Assembly: GCA_934149245.1 (NCBI GenBank)
Contig: CAKPER010000023.1
Coordinates: 1 to 19,069, forward strand
Reading direction: 5' to 3'
DNA length: 19,069 bases
From: an uncultured Bacilli bacterium
GTDB lineage: Bacteria; Bacillota_I; Bacilli_A; RF39; UBA660
Part shown: piece after piece, positions 1 through 7,643 of the stretch
Layout of the letters: every line of letters starts with the position of its first letter
How positions within the stretch are numbered: position 1 is the stretch's first letter
Translations under genes and position numbers: made by a program
Notes under the pieces: model-generated
Told to the model about the DNA's origin: nothing
Database searches by the model: none
What the model saw: only the letters and a program-made list of their open reading frames with translations

Positions 1-21
1 GTTTTTATATTGGAGGTTTAA

Positions 22-801
22 ATGTTAAATATTAATCAACTAAATTTAAAAAAGAAGAAATATATAATTTTTGATATGGATGGAACATTAATTGATTCTA
101 TTGGAGTGTGGAACAGAACAGATCAAAAATTAATTAAAGAATATGCAAATATAACTGTAGATTTAGAACTAATTCAACAAGAGAGGGATTACTTTCTTAA
201 CACTAACCATGATGGTGATATTTATTTAGCATATTGTGAATACTTGATTAATAAATATGAATTTAGTATTAAAGATGCAAAACAATTGCTTAAAGTCAGA
301 TGGGACAAATCAAGTGAAGTTTTAGAAAAAGAAATGGATTTTAAACCTGATGTTGTACCTTTAATATTAAAACTTAAAGAAATAGGATTTACAGTTGTTT
401 TAGCAACTATGACTACACAAATTCAATTAGATATTTATAGTAAAAAAAATAAGAAAATGCTTCAACAAATGAATATCGAAGAAATTTTTGATTTTATTAA
501 AACAAAAGAAGATGTAAAAAACAAAAAGCCACATCCTGAAATTTATTTAAAAATAATGAAACATTATAATGCAATCCCAGAAGAATGTTTAGTGTTCGAA
601 GATTCATATACTGGGTTATTAGCAGGTAAAAATGCAGGTATTGAAGTTATAAACATCTATGATAAATATGCAAACTTAGATAGAGATAAAATCAACAAAA
701 TTGCAAATTATAGTATTATAAATTATAAAGAATTTATAGACTTGATAGATTCTTTATACTATAATATGGGGAAAATCAAATTGAAATCAAAAAAATATTA
801 G
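22..801 (+). CDS. HAD-superfamily hydrolase (subfamily IA phosphatase-like)
   Basis: Cytosolic haloacid dehalogenase-like hydrolase of 259 residues, probably a phosphatase or phosphomutase on a small phosphorylated metabolite. The substrate cannot be read from sequence. All four HAD motifs are visible. Motif I is FDMDGT with nucleophile D18 and acid/base D20. Motif II is LATMT with T129. Motif III is the lysine in KKPHPE (K169). Motif IV is VFEDS with E193/D194 binding magnesium. The insert after motif I (about residues 27-105) is helical and fits the C1 cap of the beta-phosphoglucomutase/phosphoglycolate phosphatase group. A GGAGG Shine-Dalgarno at 12-16 sets the ATG at 22. It ends in TAG, directly at the start of a terminator stem. 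The superfamily is certain and the exact reaction is unknown. Confidence 0.9.
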   Translation: MLNINQLNLKKKKYIIFDMDGTLIDSIGVWNRTDQKLIKEYANITVDLELIQQERDYFLNTNHDGDIYLAYCEYLINKYEFSIKDAKQLLKVRWDKSSEVLEKEMDFKPDVVPLILKLKEIGFTVVLATMTTQIQLDIYSKKNKKMLQQMNIEEIFDFIKTKEDVKNKKPHPEIYLKIMKHYNAIPEECLVFEDSYTGLLAGKNAGIEVINIYDKYANLDRDKINKIANYSIINYKEFIDLIDSLYYNMGKIKLKSKKY

Positions 802-847
802 AGCAAGTGAAACAAGAAATTTTGGTTCTTTGAAATTGCTCTTTTTT
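801..847 (+). terminator. Rho-independent terminator after the HAD gene
   Basis: GAGCAA (801-806) pairs with TTGCTC (836-841). An inner AAGAA/TTCTT stem lies within it, and six T's follow at 842-847. The outer stem starts at the last base of the HAD stop codon. Confidence 0.75.
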
Positions 848-1172
848 GTATAGATAACCAAAAATAGTGTTGTAAATTCTATTTTAGTATTAGTTCTTTT
901 AATAAATTTCAACTGAGAAATAGCAACAATTTGATACATACTAAATAGAATTATAAATACTATATTGTAGTTGTATCACATGAAATTTTTAAGAGGTAAA
1001 ATCAGTATTATAATATACTAGAAACGTGGACAGATAAAAAAACATAGAAATCATTCTTTTAGTATAGAAGCTATTATACTGTAAAATGGAAAATAAAAAA
1101 ATTTGCAATGAGAAATTATATAATACCTAATTTTATTTTAGGATAAAAATAAAAAATAATTCCTACATTTCA
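848..1172. other. Gene-free region with several inverted repeats
   Basis: No open reading frame or recognised RNA family is visible. The stretch carries several self-complementary segments. Bases 875-890 and 938-952 pair over 15 of 16 positions with one bulged A. AGTAT/ATACT pairs occur within 1004-1019, AGTATA/TATACT within 1061-1080, and CCTAA/TTAGG at 1126-1130 and 1138-1142. This could be an undescribed structured RNA, decayed sequence, or chance pairing in AT-rich DNA. Nothing here matches a riboswitch or tRNA that I can name. Confidence 0.4.
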
Positions 1173-1201
1173 TTTACTAATTAAGTAAGCTTATGTATAA
1201 T
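1173..1201 (+). promoter_or_regulatory. Sigma-A-type promoter of the Cys/His/Asp gene
   Basis: -35 TTTACT (1173-1178), 17-base spacer, -10 TATAAT (1196-1201). Transcription would begin near 1208, about 40 bases before the chosen start codon. Confidence 0.65.
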
Positions 1202-1248
1202 TAATATGAAAGTAGAATTTTAGATTATGTATGAAAGGAACGAATAAT

Positions 1249-1983
1249 ATGAGTGAATTTATAATAGAAAGCAAACCATCTAGAGAAGCTATAGATAAAA
1301 ACGAGGCATTAGAAATAAAAAACAGCCTTTTAAATAATGGCTATTTAACTGCTAATGAAGCAAAATCTTTAATAGAGTGGGTAATAGAAGAATGTAGAAA
1401 AAAATTAGAACTAATGTCTGTTGATCTAGATACTGATTCATTAGATGGTTGGTGTGATTATTTTCAATATATGTCAATAAATTTTTTTGAACAAATAGGT
1501 TTGCCTGTTACTAAAAATAGAAGTTGTGATGCTTTCGGCTATAAATTTAATCATTATTTTGGCACAGTTATGTTTCCAATCATAAGTAATAATGGAATAA
1601 GTGGCAAAACTTATTTAATTGATGGAACTTATAAACAATTTTTCACCAAAGAAAGGTGTAATATATCTAGATATAATAAAACACGTTATTCAAGCATTAT
1701 GAGAGAAGAAATTTCCGATAGCCCAGATATAGGTTATTTTGTTAAGGATAAATCCTTCGCAATAAACCTTATTAATAAGGGATATTTTGAACTAAACCAA
1801 AAAACAGCTATTAAATATGGAGAACCATTTTATTTATCTAGCCTAACAAGAGAAGAAATCAAAACTAACGACTTACATAAGGACTACTTAGAATGTATTA
1901 TGAATAGTAGCAGTAATTATTCAGATTCTTTAACAGATGTAGAAGATTTTAACATAAAGTTGGAACCAAACAGACATAAATAA
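1249..1983 (+). CDS. Hypothetical protein, possible papain/transglutaminase-fold enzyme
   Basis: Unrecognised soluble protein of 244 residues with no signal peptide or membrane segment. AAAGGA at 1234-1239 lies nine bases before the ATG at 1249, so this start is preferred over the in-frame ATG at 1231, which sits within the same ribosome site. Residues line up in the order used by papain-like and transglutaminase-like enzymes. C69 is in a GWC context leading a helix. H102 is in NHYFGTV on a beta strand. D125 is in YLID followed by GTYKQFF, which resembles the YLIDxTxxQF stretch I recall from bacterial transglutaminase-like proteins. The C-terminal third (about 150-244) is of unknown role. It stands alone, with its own promoter, and runs convergent to the Pol IV gene with 15 bases between stops. 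The gene call is firm. The fold is inference from the three residues and could equally be a non-enzymatic protein. Confidence 0.8.
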   Translation: MSEFIIESKPSREAIDKNEALEIKNSLLNNGYLTANEAKSLIEWVIEECRKKLELMSVDLDTDSLDGWCDYFQYMSINFFEQIGLPVTKNRSCDAFGYKFNHYFGTVMFPIISNNGISGKTYLIDGTYKQFFTKERCNISRYNKTRYSSIMREEISDSPDIGYFVKDKSFAINLINKGYFELNQKTAIKYGEPFYLSSLTREEIKTNDLHKDYLECIMNSSSNYSDSLTDVEDFNIKLEPNRHK

Positions 1984-1998
1984 AAATATTATAGCTGA

Positions 1999-3198
1999 TT
2001 ATTTCTTTATTTCATCAGCATATAAAATTTTATTATCCCCATATTTGTCTCTTATTTTATCTATAGCTTTTTGTAATTTATCATTATTATTATCATTACT
2101 ACCGTTATAATTCTTTTTATCAAATAAACTTAGCTGTTTATTATGGCATTTACTAACATTACCAACTCCTACACATAAAGCTCTAACAAACTCACCATCA
2201 TTCCATAATTTATCAAATAAGCTACAAGCATAATTAAAAATTTCCTTATCACTATCAATTGCATTATTAAGCTTTAGCTGTTTACTATACTTTTTAAAGT
2301 TACTATATTTAATCCAAATATCAACAGAATTAGCATACAATTTTTTATTCCTAAGTCTCCTACCAGTCTCATTCGAAAGTAGTTTTAGAACCTTATAAAG
2401 TTCTTTTTTATCATTATAGTTATAAGGTAGAACTGAAGAACAAGAAATACTTTTTTGTTCTCTTTTTTTATCATATACCTCAGATTCATCAATACCATTA
2501 GCAAATTCCCAAATTAATTTTCCATGACTTTTAAATTTTTCTACTATAATATTTTTATCATAAGTAGCCAATTCTTTTATAGTATTTATTCCCATTTGTT
2601 TTAACCTTTTTGTTGTACTTTTTCCTACCATAAATAAATCATCTATAGGAAGAGGCCACATCTTAGTTTTAACCTCATAATCAAACAAAGTATGAACTCT
2701 ATCTGGCTTTAAAAAATCAGATGCCATTTTAGCTTCAAGTTTATTATTTCCTATTCCAACATTAACAGTAAAGCCAAATAACTTCTTTACATCATTTTTT
2801 ATCTTATAAGCAACTTTTATGGGATCACCAAATAATCTTTCTACATCTGTATAATCAAGAAAACATTCATCTATAGAATAACGTTCTATCTTATCAGTAT
2901 AATTAAGAAGATAATTATACATTAAATTTGAATACATATTAAATATTTTAAAATTACTTTTATATACTTCAAGATAAGGACACTTCTTTCTAGCCATATA
3001 CAAGGTATCTGTAGTCTTTACTCCAGCCCTTTTACAAGGATAACTTTTAGCAACAACAATACCCCTTCTAGCATCTTCATCCCCTGCAATAACAGCATAT
3101 TTATTACGAATATCTATTTTTGAACCATTTTTTAACATCCATACAGCAGTCCACGAAAGAAAGGCATTATTAACATCGATATGCAAAATAATTCTCAT
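1999..3198 (-). CDS. dinB: DNA polymerase IV (Y-family, translesion)
   Basis: Error-prone Y-family polymerase of 399 residues that copies past damaged bases. Near the N-terminus HIDVNN gives catalytic D8. YSIDE (107-111) supplies D110 and E111, the other metal ligands. A helix-hairpin-helix thumb follows (about 184-206), then the little-finger domain (about 245-348). QLSLFD at 355-360 is a typical beta-clamp binding motif. A tail (about 370-399) ending in an IRDKYG-type helix follows. The HIDVNNAFLSW version of motif I is, from memory, common in the Firmicutes branch. An upstream ATG (3231) is open in frame, but GAGGG at 3206-3210 (minus strand) and the promoter at 3218-3226 favour the start at 3198. 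A weak inverted repeat GCTGAT/ATCAGC (1994-2019) spans the 3' end and might act as a poor terminator for both convergent genes. Confidence 0.95.
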   Translation of the reverse strand: MRIILHIDVNNAFLSWTAVWMLKNGSKIDIRNKYAVIAGDEDARRGIVVAKSYPCKRAGVKTTDTLYMARKKCPYLEVYKSNFKIFNMYSNLMYNYLLNYTDKIERYSIDECFLDYTDVERLFGDPIKVAYKIKNDVKKLFGFTVNVGIGNNKLEAKMASDFLKPDRVHTLFDYEVKTKMWPLPIDDLFMVGKSTTKRLKQMGINTIKELATYDKNIIVEKFKSHGKLIWEFANGIDESEVYDKKREQKSISCSSVLPYNYNDKKELYKVLKLLSNETGRRLRNKKLYANSVDIWIKYSNFKKYSKQLKLNNAIDSDKEIFNYACSLFDKLWNDGEFVRALCVGVGNVSKCHNKQLSLFDKKNYNGSNDNNNDKLQKAIDKIRDKYGDNKILYADEIKK

Positions 3199-3217
3199 AC
3201 AATCACCCTCTAGATAC

Positions 3218-3226
3218 ATTATAACA
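3218..3226 (-). promoter_or_regulatory. Extended -10 promoter of the Pol IV gene
   Basis: On the minus strand, TGTTATAAT reads from 3226 to 3218. This is a perfect -10 with an upstream TG, and there is no good -35. The predicted start near 3211 leaves a leader of about 13 bases that is mostly the ribosome site. Confidence 0.55.
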
Positions 3227-3368
3227 AACATTTATTCGTTTTAAAACCTAAATTATATTAAGTTTAAGTATCAATTTATATAGTTTTATATTACATTTCT
3301 AAAATTATAAAGTGTAAACTAATAGCCAAAATGTTCTTTTAAAATATTATTTATGATATCATATATTT

Positions 3369-3398
3369 AAGAGAAATTTTAATTAATTCATTTCTCTT
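3369..3398. repeat. Inverted repeat, 9-base arms
   Basis: AAGAGAAAT (3369-3377) and ATTTCTCTT (3390-3398) are perfect reverse complements with a 12-base loop, in the divergent gap between the Pol IV and CCA genes. No T-run follows on either strand, so a terminator is unlikely. Confidence 0.6.
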
Positions 3399-3406
3399 GT
3401 TGTATA

Positions 3407-3432
3407 AAAGTTAATAAATAAAGTTAATAAAT
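3407..3432. repeat. Two tandem copies of a 13-base repeat
   Basis: AAAGTTAATAAAT occurs at 3407-3419 and again at 3420-3432, with a degenerate third copy beginning at 3433. It lies about 60 bases upstream of the CCA gene. Its role is unknown. I could not pick a convincing promoter for cca in the rest of this gap. Confidence 0.7.
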
Positions 3433-3488
3433 AAAATTAATTATAAAATAAAATTTCTCATTATAAATACATTAAATAAGGAGGTATT

Positions 3489-4592
3489 ATGGAAGAAAAA
3501 GCCTTAAAAGTATTACAAATATTAGAAGAAAATGGTTATGAAGCATACATAGTAGGAGGATACGTTAGAGATAAACTACTATCTATTGAATCAAATGATA
3601 TAGATATTTGTACCAGTGCAACGCCTAAACAAATCAAGGAAATATTTAAATCATCTCAAAGCCCTAACTACGGTTCAATAAACATAATATATAAAAATAC
3701 TAATTTTGATATAACAACATTCAGAAGAGATATAAAGTATTTAGATAATCGATTACCAGTCAAATTAAAATATATAAAAACATTAAAGAAAGATTTATTA
3801 AGAAGAGATTTTACTATTAATACCATATGTATGAATTCTAAGGGAGAAATAATAGATACTTTAAATATAATGGAAGATTTAAATCAAAAAGTTATAAGAA
3901 CAGTTGGCAATCCAAGATATAAACTAAAGGAAGATTGCTTAAGAATATTAAGAGCAGTAAGATTTTCTACTATCCTAAATTTTGAGATAGAACCTAAAAC
4001 AAGACATTATTTAACATCATATAGCTATCTTTTAAAAAAATTATCATTCCAAAGAAAAAAACAAGAGTTAGATAAAATATTTTCTAGCATTAATCAGGAG
4101 AAAGGAATAAAATTATTATTAGAATTAGGAATAGATAAATCTCTATCTCTCCCAAAACTAAAAACTATTGTTCCTTGTCGTGATATAATAGGAATTTGGG
4201 CTCAGCTAGAAGTTGATGATATTTATCCATTTACCAAAAATGAAAAAGATCAAATGAACCAAATAAGAAATTTCTTAAAACAAGATATTTACAATAAATA
4301 TAATATATACAAATATGGACTTTATATATCAACTGTAGTATATCAAATAAAAAAAGAAGATATTTCTACTTTAAACAAAGTATACAAAGAGCTGCCAATT
4401 CATTCTCAATCTGACCTTTCCGTAAAGCCCTTAGATATAGCAAGTATTTTACAAAAAGAACCAGATAATTACATAAAAAATATAACCATTGATTTAGAAA
4501 AACAAATATTATTAGGAAACTTAGAAAATGATTATGAAAGTATCAAAAAATATATTTTAAATTATTATGCTAACGAAAGCAAAAAAAGCTAA
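3489..4592 (+). CDS. cca: CCA-adding tRNA nucleotidyltransferase (class II)
   Basis: Adds or repairs the 3' CCA end of tRNAs from CTP and ATP. The protein has 367 residues, somewhat shorter than the roughly 400 of Bacillus Cca. The nucleotidyltransferase head shows IVGGYVRD (21-28) and the metal-binding NDIDI with D37 and D39. Motif RRDFTIN is at 105-111. The EDCLRILRAVRF stretch at 148-159 holds the EDxxR nucleotide-selecting motif. A helical neck, body and tail follow. A perfect AAGGAGGT at 3478-3485 precedes the ATG. It is separated from the next operon by 83 bases with a new promoter. Class II also includes poly(A) polymerase I, but the short tail and the Firmicute setting favour CCA addition. 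Confidence 0.92.
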   Translation: MEEKALKVLQILEENGYEAYIVGGYVRDKLLSIESNDIDICTSATPKQIKEIFKSSQSPNYGSINIIYKNTNFDITTFRRDIKYLDNRLPVKLKYIKTLKKDLLRRDFTINTICMNSKGEIIDTLNIMEDLNQKVIRTVGNPRYKLKEDCLRILRAVRFSTILNFEIEPKTRHYLTSYSYLLKKLSFQRKKQELDKIFSSINQEKGIKLLLELGIDKSLSLPKLKTIVPCRDIIGIWAQLEVDDIYPFTKNEKDQMNQIRNFLKQDIYNKYNIYKYGLYISTVVYQIKKEDISTLNKVYKELPIHSQSDLSVKPLDIASILQKEPDNYIKNITIDLEKQILLGNLENDYESIKKYILNYYANESKKS

Positions 4593-4622
4593 CATTTTAT
4601 TTTAAATAATAAGAAAAATAAC

Positions 4623-4651
4623 TTAACAAAAAAGAAAATTTATTATATAAT
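4623..4651 (+). promoter_or_regulatory. Promoter of the ypmB-like/dnaD/nth operon
   Basis: -35 TTAACA (4623-4628), 17-base spacer, perfect -10 TATAAT (4646-4651), 24 bases before the first start codon of the operon. Confidence 0.7.
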
Positions 4652-4675
4652 CTTTATGCAAAGGGATGATAGGAT

Positions 4676-5098
4676 ATGAAGAAATTTAAAAAGATACTAA
4701 ACATATTAAAAGTATTAGGTATTATAATAGTAATTATTTTAGTAGCAGTTTTTTCTTTATCTTATACTATAAACAAAAATAGTAATTATCAAGAAAAGAT
4801 TATAAAAGAAATAAAAAATAATTATTCAACTACTGATAATATTGAATATGCTAATCTATATGGTAATTATTATATTTTTACCACTAAAGAAAAAGTTATA
4901 GTACTAAATAAAGAATTTAGAGAAGTAGCAAGTGAAGATAAATCTCAGTTAGCTGAAAATAAAAATGATTATCAATTAATTTATAAAGCTAATAAATTAA
5001 TGTATGAAGAGACTATCTTATCAAAAAAAGCTGTAACATATAAATATTATGATTCTAAAACTTATAAACAGTTATCAAAAATAACTTTGGAGAGATAA
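4676..5098 (+). CDS. YpmB-like membrane-anchored protein
   Basis: Small protein of 140 residues. A basic N-terminus (KKFKK) is followed by one hydrophobic segment (about 12-32) and then a hydrophilic domain, so it is probably anchored with the domain outside the cell. The soluble part has short alternating strands and fits a PepSY/DUF5590-type domain, but the similarity is too weak to be sure. The main argument is position. In Bacillus, ypmB lies in the neighbourhood of dnaD and nth, and here the gene ends in TAA immediately followed by the dnaD ATG (5099), with GGAGAG at 5089-5094 inside its last codons serving dnaD. Function is unknown even in Bacillus. Confidence 0.75.
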   Translation: MKKFKKILNILKVLGIIIVIILVAVFSLSYTINKNSNYQEKIIKEIKNNYSTTDNIEYANLYGNYYIFTTKEKVIVLNKEFREVASEDKSQLAENKNDYQLIYKANKLMYEETILSKKAVTYKYYDSKTYKQLSKITLER

Positions 5099-5749
5099 AT
5101 GAAAGATAATATTTTAAAATATCTAACAGAAAAGCCTCTTATCATTCCTAAAGTCCTATTCAAAAATTATAAAAAATTAAACATAACAGAAGAAGAACTA
5201 ATTGTAATAGTATATTTAATTAATATAGGAAAAAAGATATCTTATAATCCCAAAGTGATAGCAGAAGAACTTGATATGGATAAATATAAAGTTATGCAAA
5301 TTTTAAATAATTTATCAGAAAAAAAATTAATAAATGTTGATGTTGAAAAAAACTCAAAAGCTTTAATGGAAGAGTATATTTGTTTTGATATGCTATATAA
5401 CAAATTATTTAATTTGATTATAGATGATGAAATATCAAATCAAGTTGATAATACTGATTTATTTAGCTTATTCGAGAAAGAACTTGGTCGCACTTTGTCT
5501 CCTATGGAATGTGAAATAATAAAAGAATGGAAAAATAGTAACTATACAGAAGAACTAATAAGAGAAGCCTTAAAAGAAGCTATATATAATAATGTTAGAA
5601 ATTTGAAATATATAGATAGAATATTATATACTTGGCAGACAAAAGGTATAAAAACCAAAGCAGATATAATAAAAGATAAAAGACAATACAGAAAGCCTGT
5701 TTCAACAATAGCTGATGTTTTTGACTATAATTGGTTAGAAGATGAGTAA
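5099..5749 (+). CDS. dnaD: DnaD replication initiation protein
   Basis: Primosomal protein that in low-GC Gram-positives helps remodel DNA and load the replicative helicase with DnaB and DnaI. It has 216 residues. The N-terminal winged-helix part (about 1-100) mediates oligomerisation in the family. The C-terminal DnaD/DnaB2 domain (about 122-188) contains LSPMECEIIKEW and the signature YIDRILYTW (171-179), matching the conserved YxxxIxxxW motif. Translation is probably coupled to the preceding gene (adjacent TAA and ATG) and to nth, which overlaps its last eight bases. Confidence 0.92.
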   Translation: MKDNILKYLTEKPLIIPKVLFKNYKKLNITEEELIVIVYLINIGKKISYNPKVIAEELDMDKYKVMQILNNLSEKKLINVDVEKNSKALMEEYICFDMLYNKLFNLIIDDEISNQVDNTDLFSLFEKELGRTLSPMECEIIKEWKNSNYTEELIREALKEAIYNNVRNLKYIDRILYTWQTKGIKTKADIIKDKRQYRKPVSTIADVFDYNWLEDE

Positions 5750-6383
5750 AATGAATAGTAGAACCTTAAGAATAACAAATTATTTAGATGAAATATTTCC
5801 AAATGCCTATTGTGAATTAAATTATACAAAAGATTATGAATTGTTAATAGCAATTGTTTTAAGTGCTCAGACCACAGACAAAAGAGTTAATAAAGTAACT
5901 AACGTTCTTTTTAATAAATATAAAACACTAGAAGAATTAGCACATGCTGATATTAAAGATATAGAAAATATCATAAGAGAAATTGGTACCTACAAAAAGA
6001 AAAGCATTTTCGTAAAAGAAATAGCCACCGCGCTTATAAAAGATTATAATGGAAAAGTTCCTAATAACAGAGATTATTTAAAAAAATTACCTGGAGTAGG
6101 AAATAAAACTATTAACGTTTTTTTAGCAGAATTTTATAATGTACCAGCTATTGCTGTAGATACCCATGTTGAAAGAGTATCAAAAAGATTAAGACTATGC
6201 TCTACTACTGATAATGTAGAACAAGTAGAAAAAAAACTTCAGAACCAATTTCCAAAGGAAAAATGGATAAAACTTCATCATCAACTAATATTTTTTGGAC
6301 GTTATCATTGTAAGGCAAAAAAGCCAAACTGTGATAATTGTCAAATTAAAGATTTATGTAATTATTATCAAAAAACATTATAA
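5742..6383 (+). CDS. nth: Endonuclease III
   Basis: Base-excision repair DNA glycosylase/AP lyase for oxidised pyrimidines, 213 residues. The helix-hairpin-helix LPGVGNKT (116-123) ends with catalytic lysine K122. VDTHVERV (139-146) provides catalytic D140. The C-terminal iron-sulfur loop has the canonical C-x6-C-x2-C-x5-C spacing at C190, C197, C200 and C206. The start overlaps dnaD by eight bases. An ATG nine bases downstream is an alternative, and neither has a strong ribosome site, which suggests translational coupling. Confidence 0.95.
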   Translation: MSKMNSRTLRITNYLDEIFPNAYCELNYTKDYELLIAIVLSAQTTDKRVNKVTNVLFNKYKTLEELAHADIKDIENIIREIGTYKKKSIFVKEIATALIKDYNGKVPNNRDYLKKLPGVGNKTINVFLAEFYNVPAIAVDTHVERVSKRLRLCSTTDNVEQVEKKLQNQFPKEKWIKLHHQLIFFGRYHCKAKKPNCDNCQIKDLCNYYQKTL

Positions 6384-6409
6384 AGTTTTCAACAATTCTG
6401 TGGAAAACT
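6384..6409. repeat. Inverted repeat after nth with DnaA-box-like halves
   Basis: AGTTTTC (6384-6390) and GAAAACT (6403-6409) pair. Within it, TGTGGAAAA (6399-6407) is the complement of TTTTCCACA, one base off the DnaA box TTATCCACA. TTTTCAACA (6386-6394) is two off, in opposite orientation. A following AATTTTA makes a weak terminator the simpler reading. Confidence 0.45.
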
Positions 6410-6467
6410 AATTTTATATATTTAGATATAGTCAAAAGAAATAAAAAAAGAATAAAAGGTGATAAAA

Positions 6468-7607
6468 ATGCAAAAAGCTGATATAGACAAAATGAAAAAG
6501 ATAGCTCATGAGATAATTGATAGTGAAGTTAAAAAATACAATATGAAAATGGAGGTTTTTCCTGTAACTTTTGTTGAATATTGTAAAAATGAAATTTTTA
6601 ATAAAAAATATAGTCTTCAAAGAAAAGTAAATCTTGTTAAAGAGGCTAGAAATAATTATGGATTTAATACTATATATTCTAATATTTTTGTTTTTTTAAG
6701 TACCATAAATTCACATACATTAAAGAAACTAGGAAAAAATAATGATAGTAATATTTTAGATCTCGTAGTAACTTGTTTTCACGAAGCTAGACATACTGTT
6801 CAAATAAGATTTAATGCCTTTAGTTATGAAGGATTTTTGCGTGACATAGAAGATACAATTCGTGCTTTTTTACCTGAAGATTATGAATCAAATCATGATA
6901 AATATTCTTTCGAGATAGGAGCAAACTTATATGGCGTAGCTGAGGCAAAAAAGTACTTACAAAAAAACTATCCAGAAATTTACGAAAATAACAAAAATAC
7001 ATTAGAGTGGAGAGAAAAATCTTATAGATACGACTACCTAACATATGATGCTGTTAATACAGTAGATAGGTTTTTTGATATCTTAAAAAGGAAAAAGGTA
7101 TCTCCATTATCAACTAGTGTTATGGCATTAAGATTATTTTTTAATGAAGATAAATCCTTAAGAAAAATAGAAGATATTATTTATGAAATGAATAATAATC
7201 CTTGTTATGTATATTTAGACAAAAAAGTTGTGTATACCTTTATATCATCTCGATACTTTTTGCAAAACACTAATATTAATAAACTTTCTATTCAAGAATT
7301 AGATTTATTAAAAGAATCACTGGATTATACCAATCAAGTTTATCAAAATCAAGAAAAAACTATTGAAAAAGCCTACCATGATAAAATAATAAATAAATTA
7401 AAATTCTTAAAAAATCAAAAATCTCTTCTAGAAAAATTAACAGATATTGATAAGATTACTAGTGAAATTTCAGAAAGTTTAAGTATTAGGAGAAGACTTG
7501 ATATTCTAGAAACGGGAAGAGATGAAAAGAAAAGGAAACAACATATATCTAGTGTTGAAGAAAATTTAGAAAAAGTAACTAATGAATTATCTCAAAGAAA
7601 AAGATAA
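6468..7607 (+). CDS. HExxH zinc-metalloprotease-like protein of unknown function
   Basis: Soluble protein of 379 residues that I do not recognise as a named family. FHEARH at 104-109 is an HExxH zinc-binding signature (H105, E106, H109) in a helical context. The downstream FEIGANLYGVAEA stretch offers E149 or E159 as a third, gluzincin-like ligand. The C-terminal part (about 290-379) is charged and likely coiled coil. No signal peptide or membrane segment is seen, so it should act in the cytosol. AAAGGTG at 6455-6461 fits the ATG at 6468 better than the in-frame GTG at 6459, which is part of that site. It lies 84 bases after nth and 36 before rmuC. The motif is clear, while activity and substrate are unknown. 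Confidence 0.82.
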   Translation: MQKADIDKMKKIAHEIIDSEVKKYNMKMEVFPVTFVEYCKNEIFNKKYSLQRKVNLVKEARNNYGFNTIYSNIFVFLSTINSHTLKKLGKNNDSNILDLVVTCFHEARHTVQIRFNAFSYEGFLRDIEDTIRAFLPEDYESNHDKYSFEIGANLYGVAEAKKYLQKNYPEIYENNKNTLEWREKSYRYDYLTYDAVNTVDRFFDILKRKKVSPLSTSVMALRLFFNEDKSLRKIEDIIYEMNNNPCYVYLDKKVVYTFISSRYFLQNTNINKLSIQELDLLKESLDYTNQVYQNQEKTIEKAYHDKIINKLKFLKNQKSLLEKLTDIDKITSEISESLSIRRRLDILETGRDEKKRKQHISSVEENLEKVTNELSQRKR

Positions 7608-7643
7608 ATAAATTGTCACTTTTAATTAACAAAGAGGTGTAAA

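Noticed and set aside
848..1000. Degenerate CRISPR repeat or tracrRNA
   Set aside because: There is a long imperfect inverted repeat but no regularly spaced direct repeats, no cas gene in the window, and no nexus or terminator pattern that I can match to a tracrRNA.
6432..6620. Phe-rich minus-strand open frame
   Set aside because: It is a shadow of the HExxH gene: a low-complexity translation of the complement of A-rich codons, with no ribosome site.
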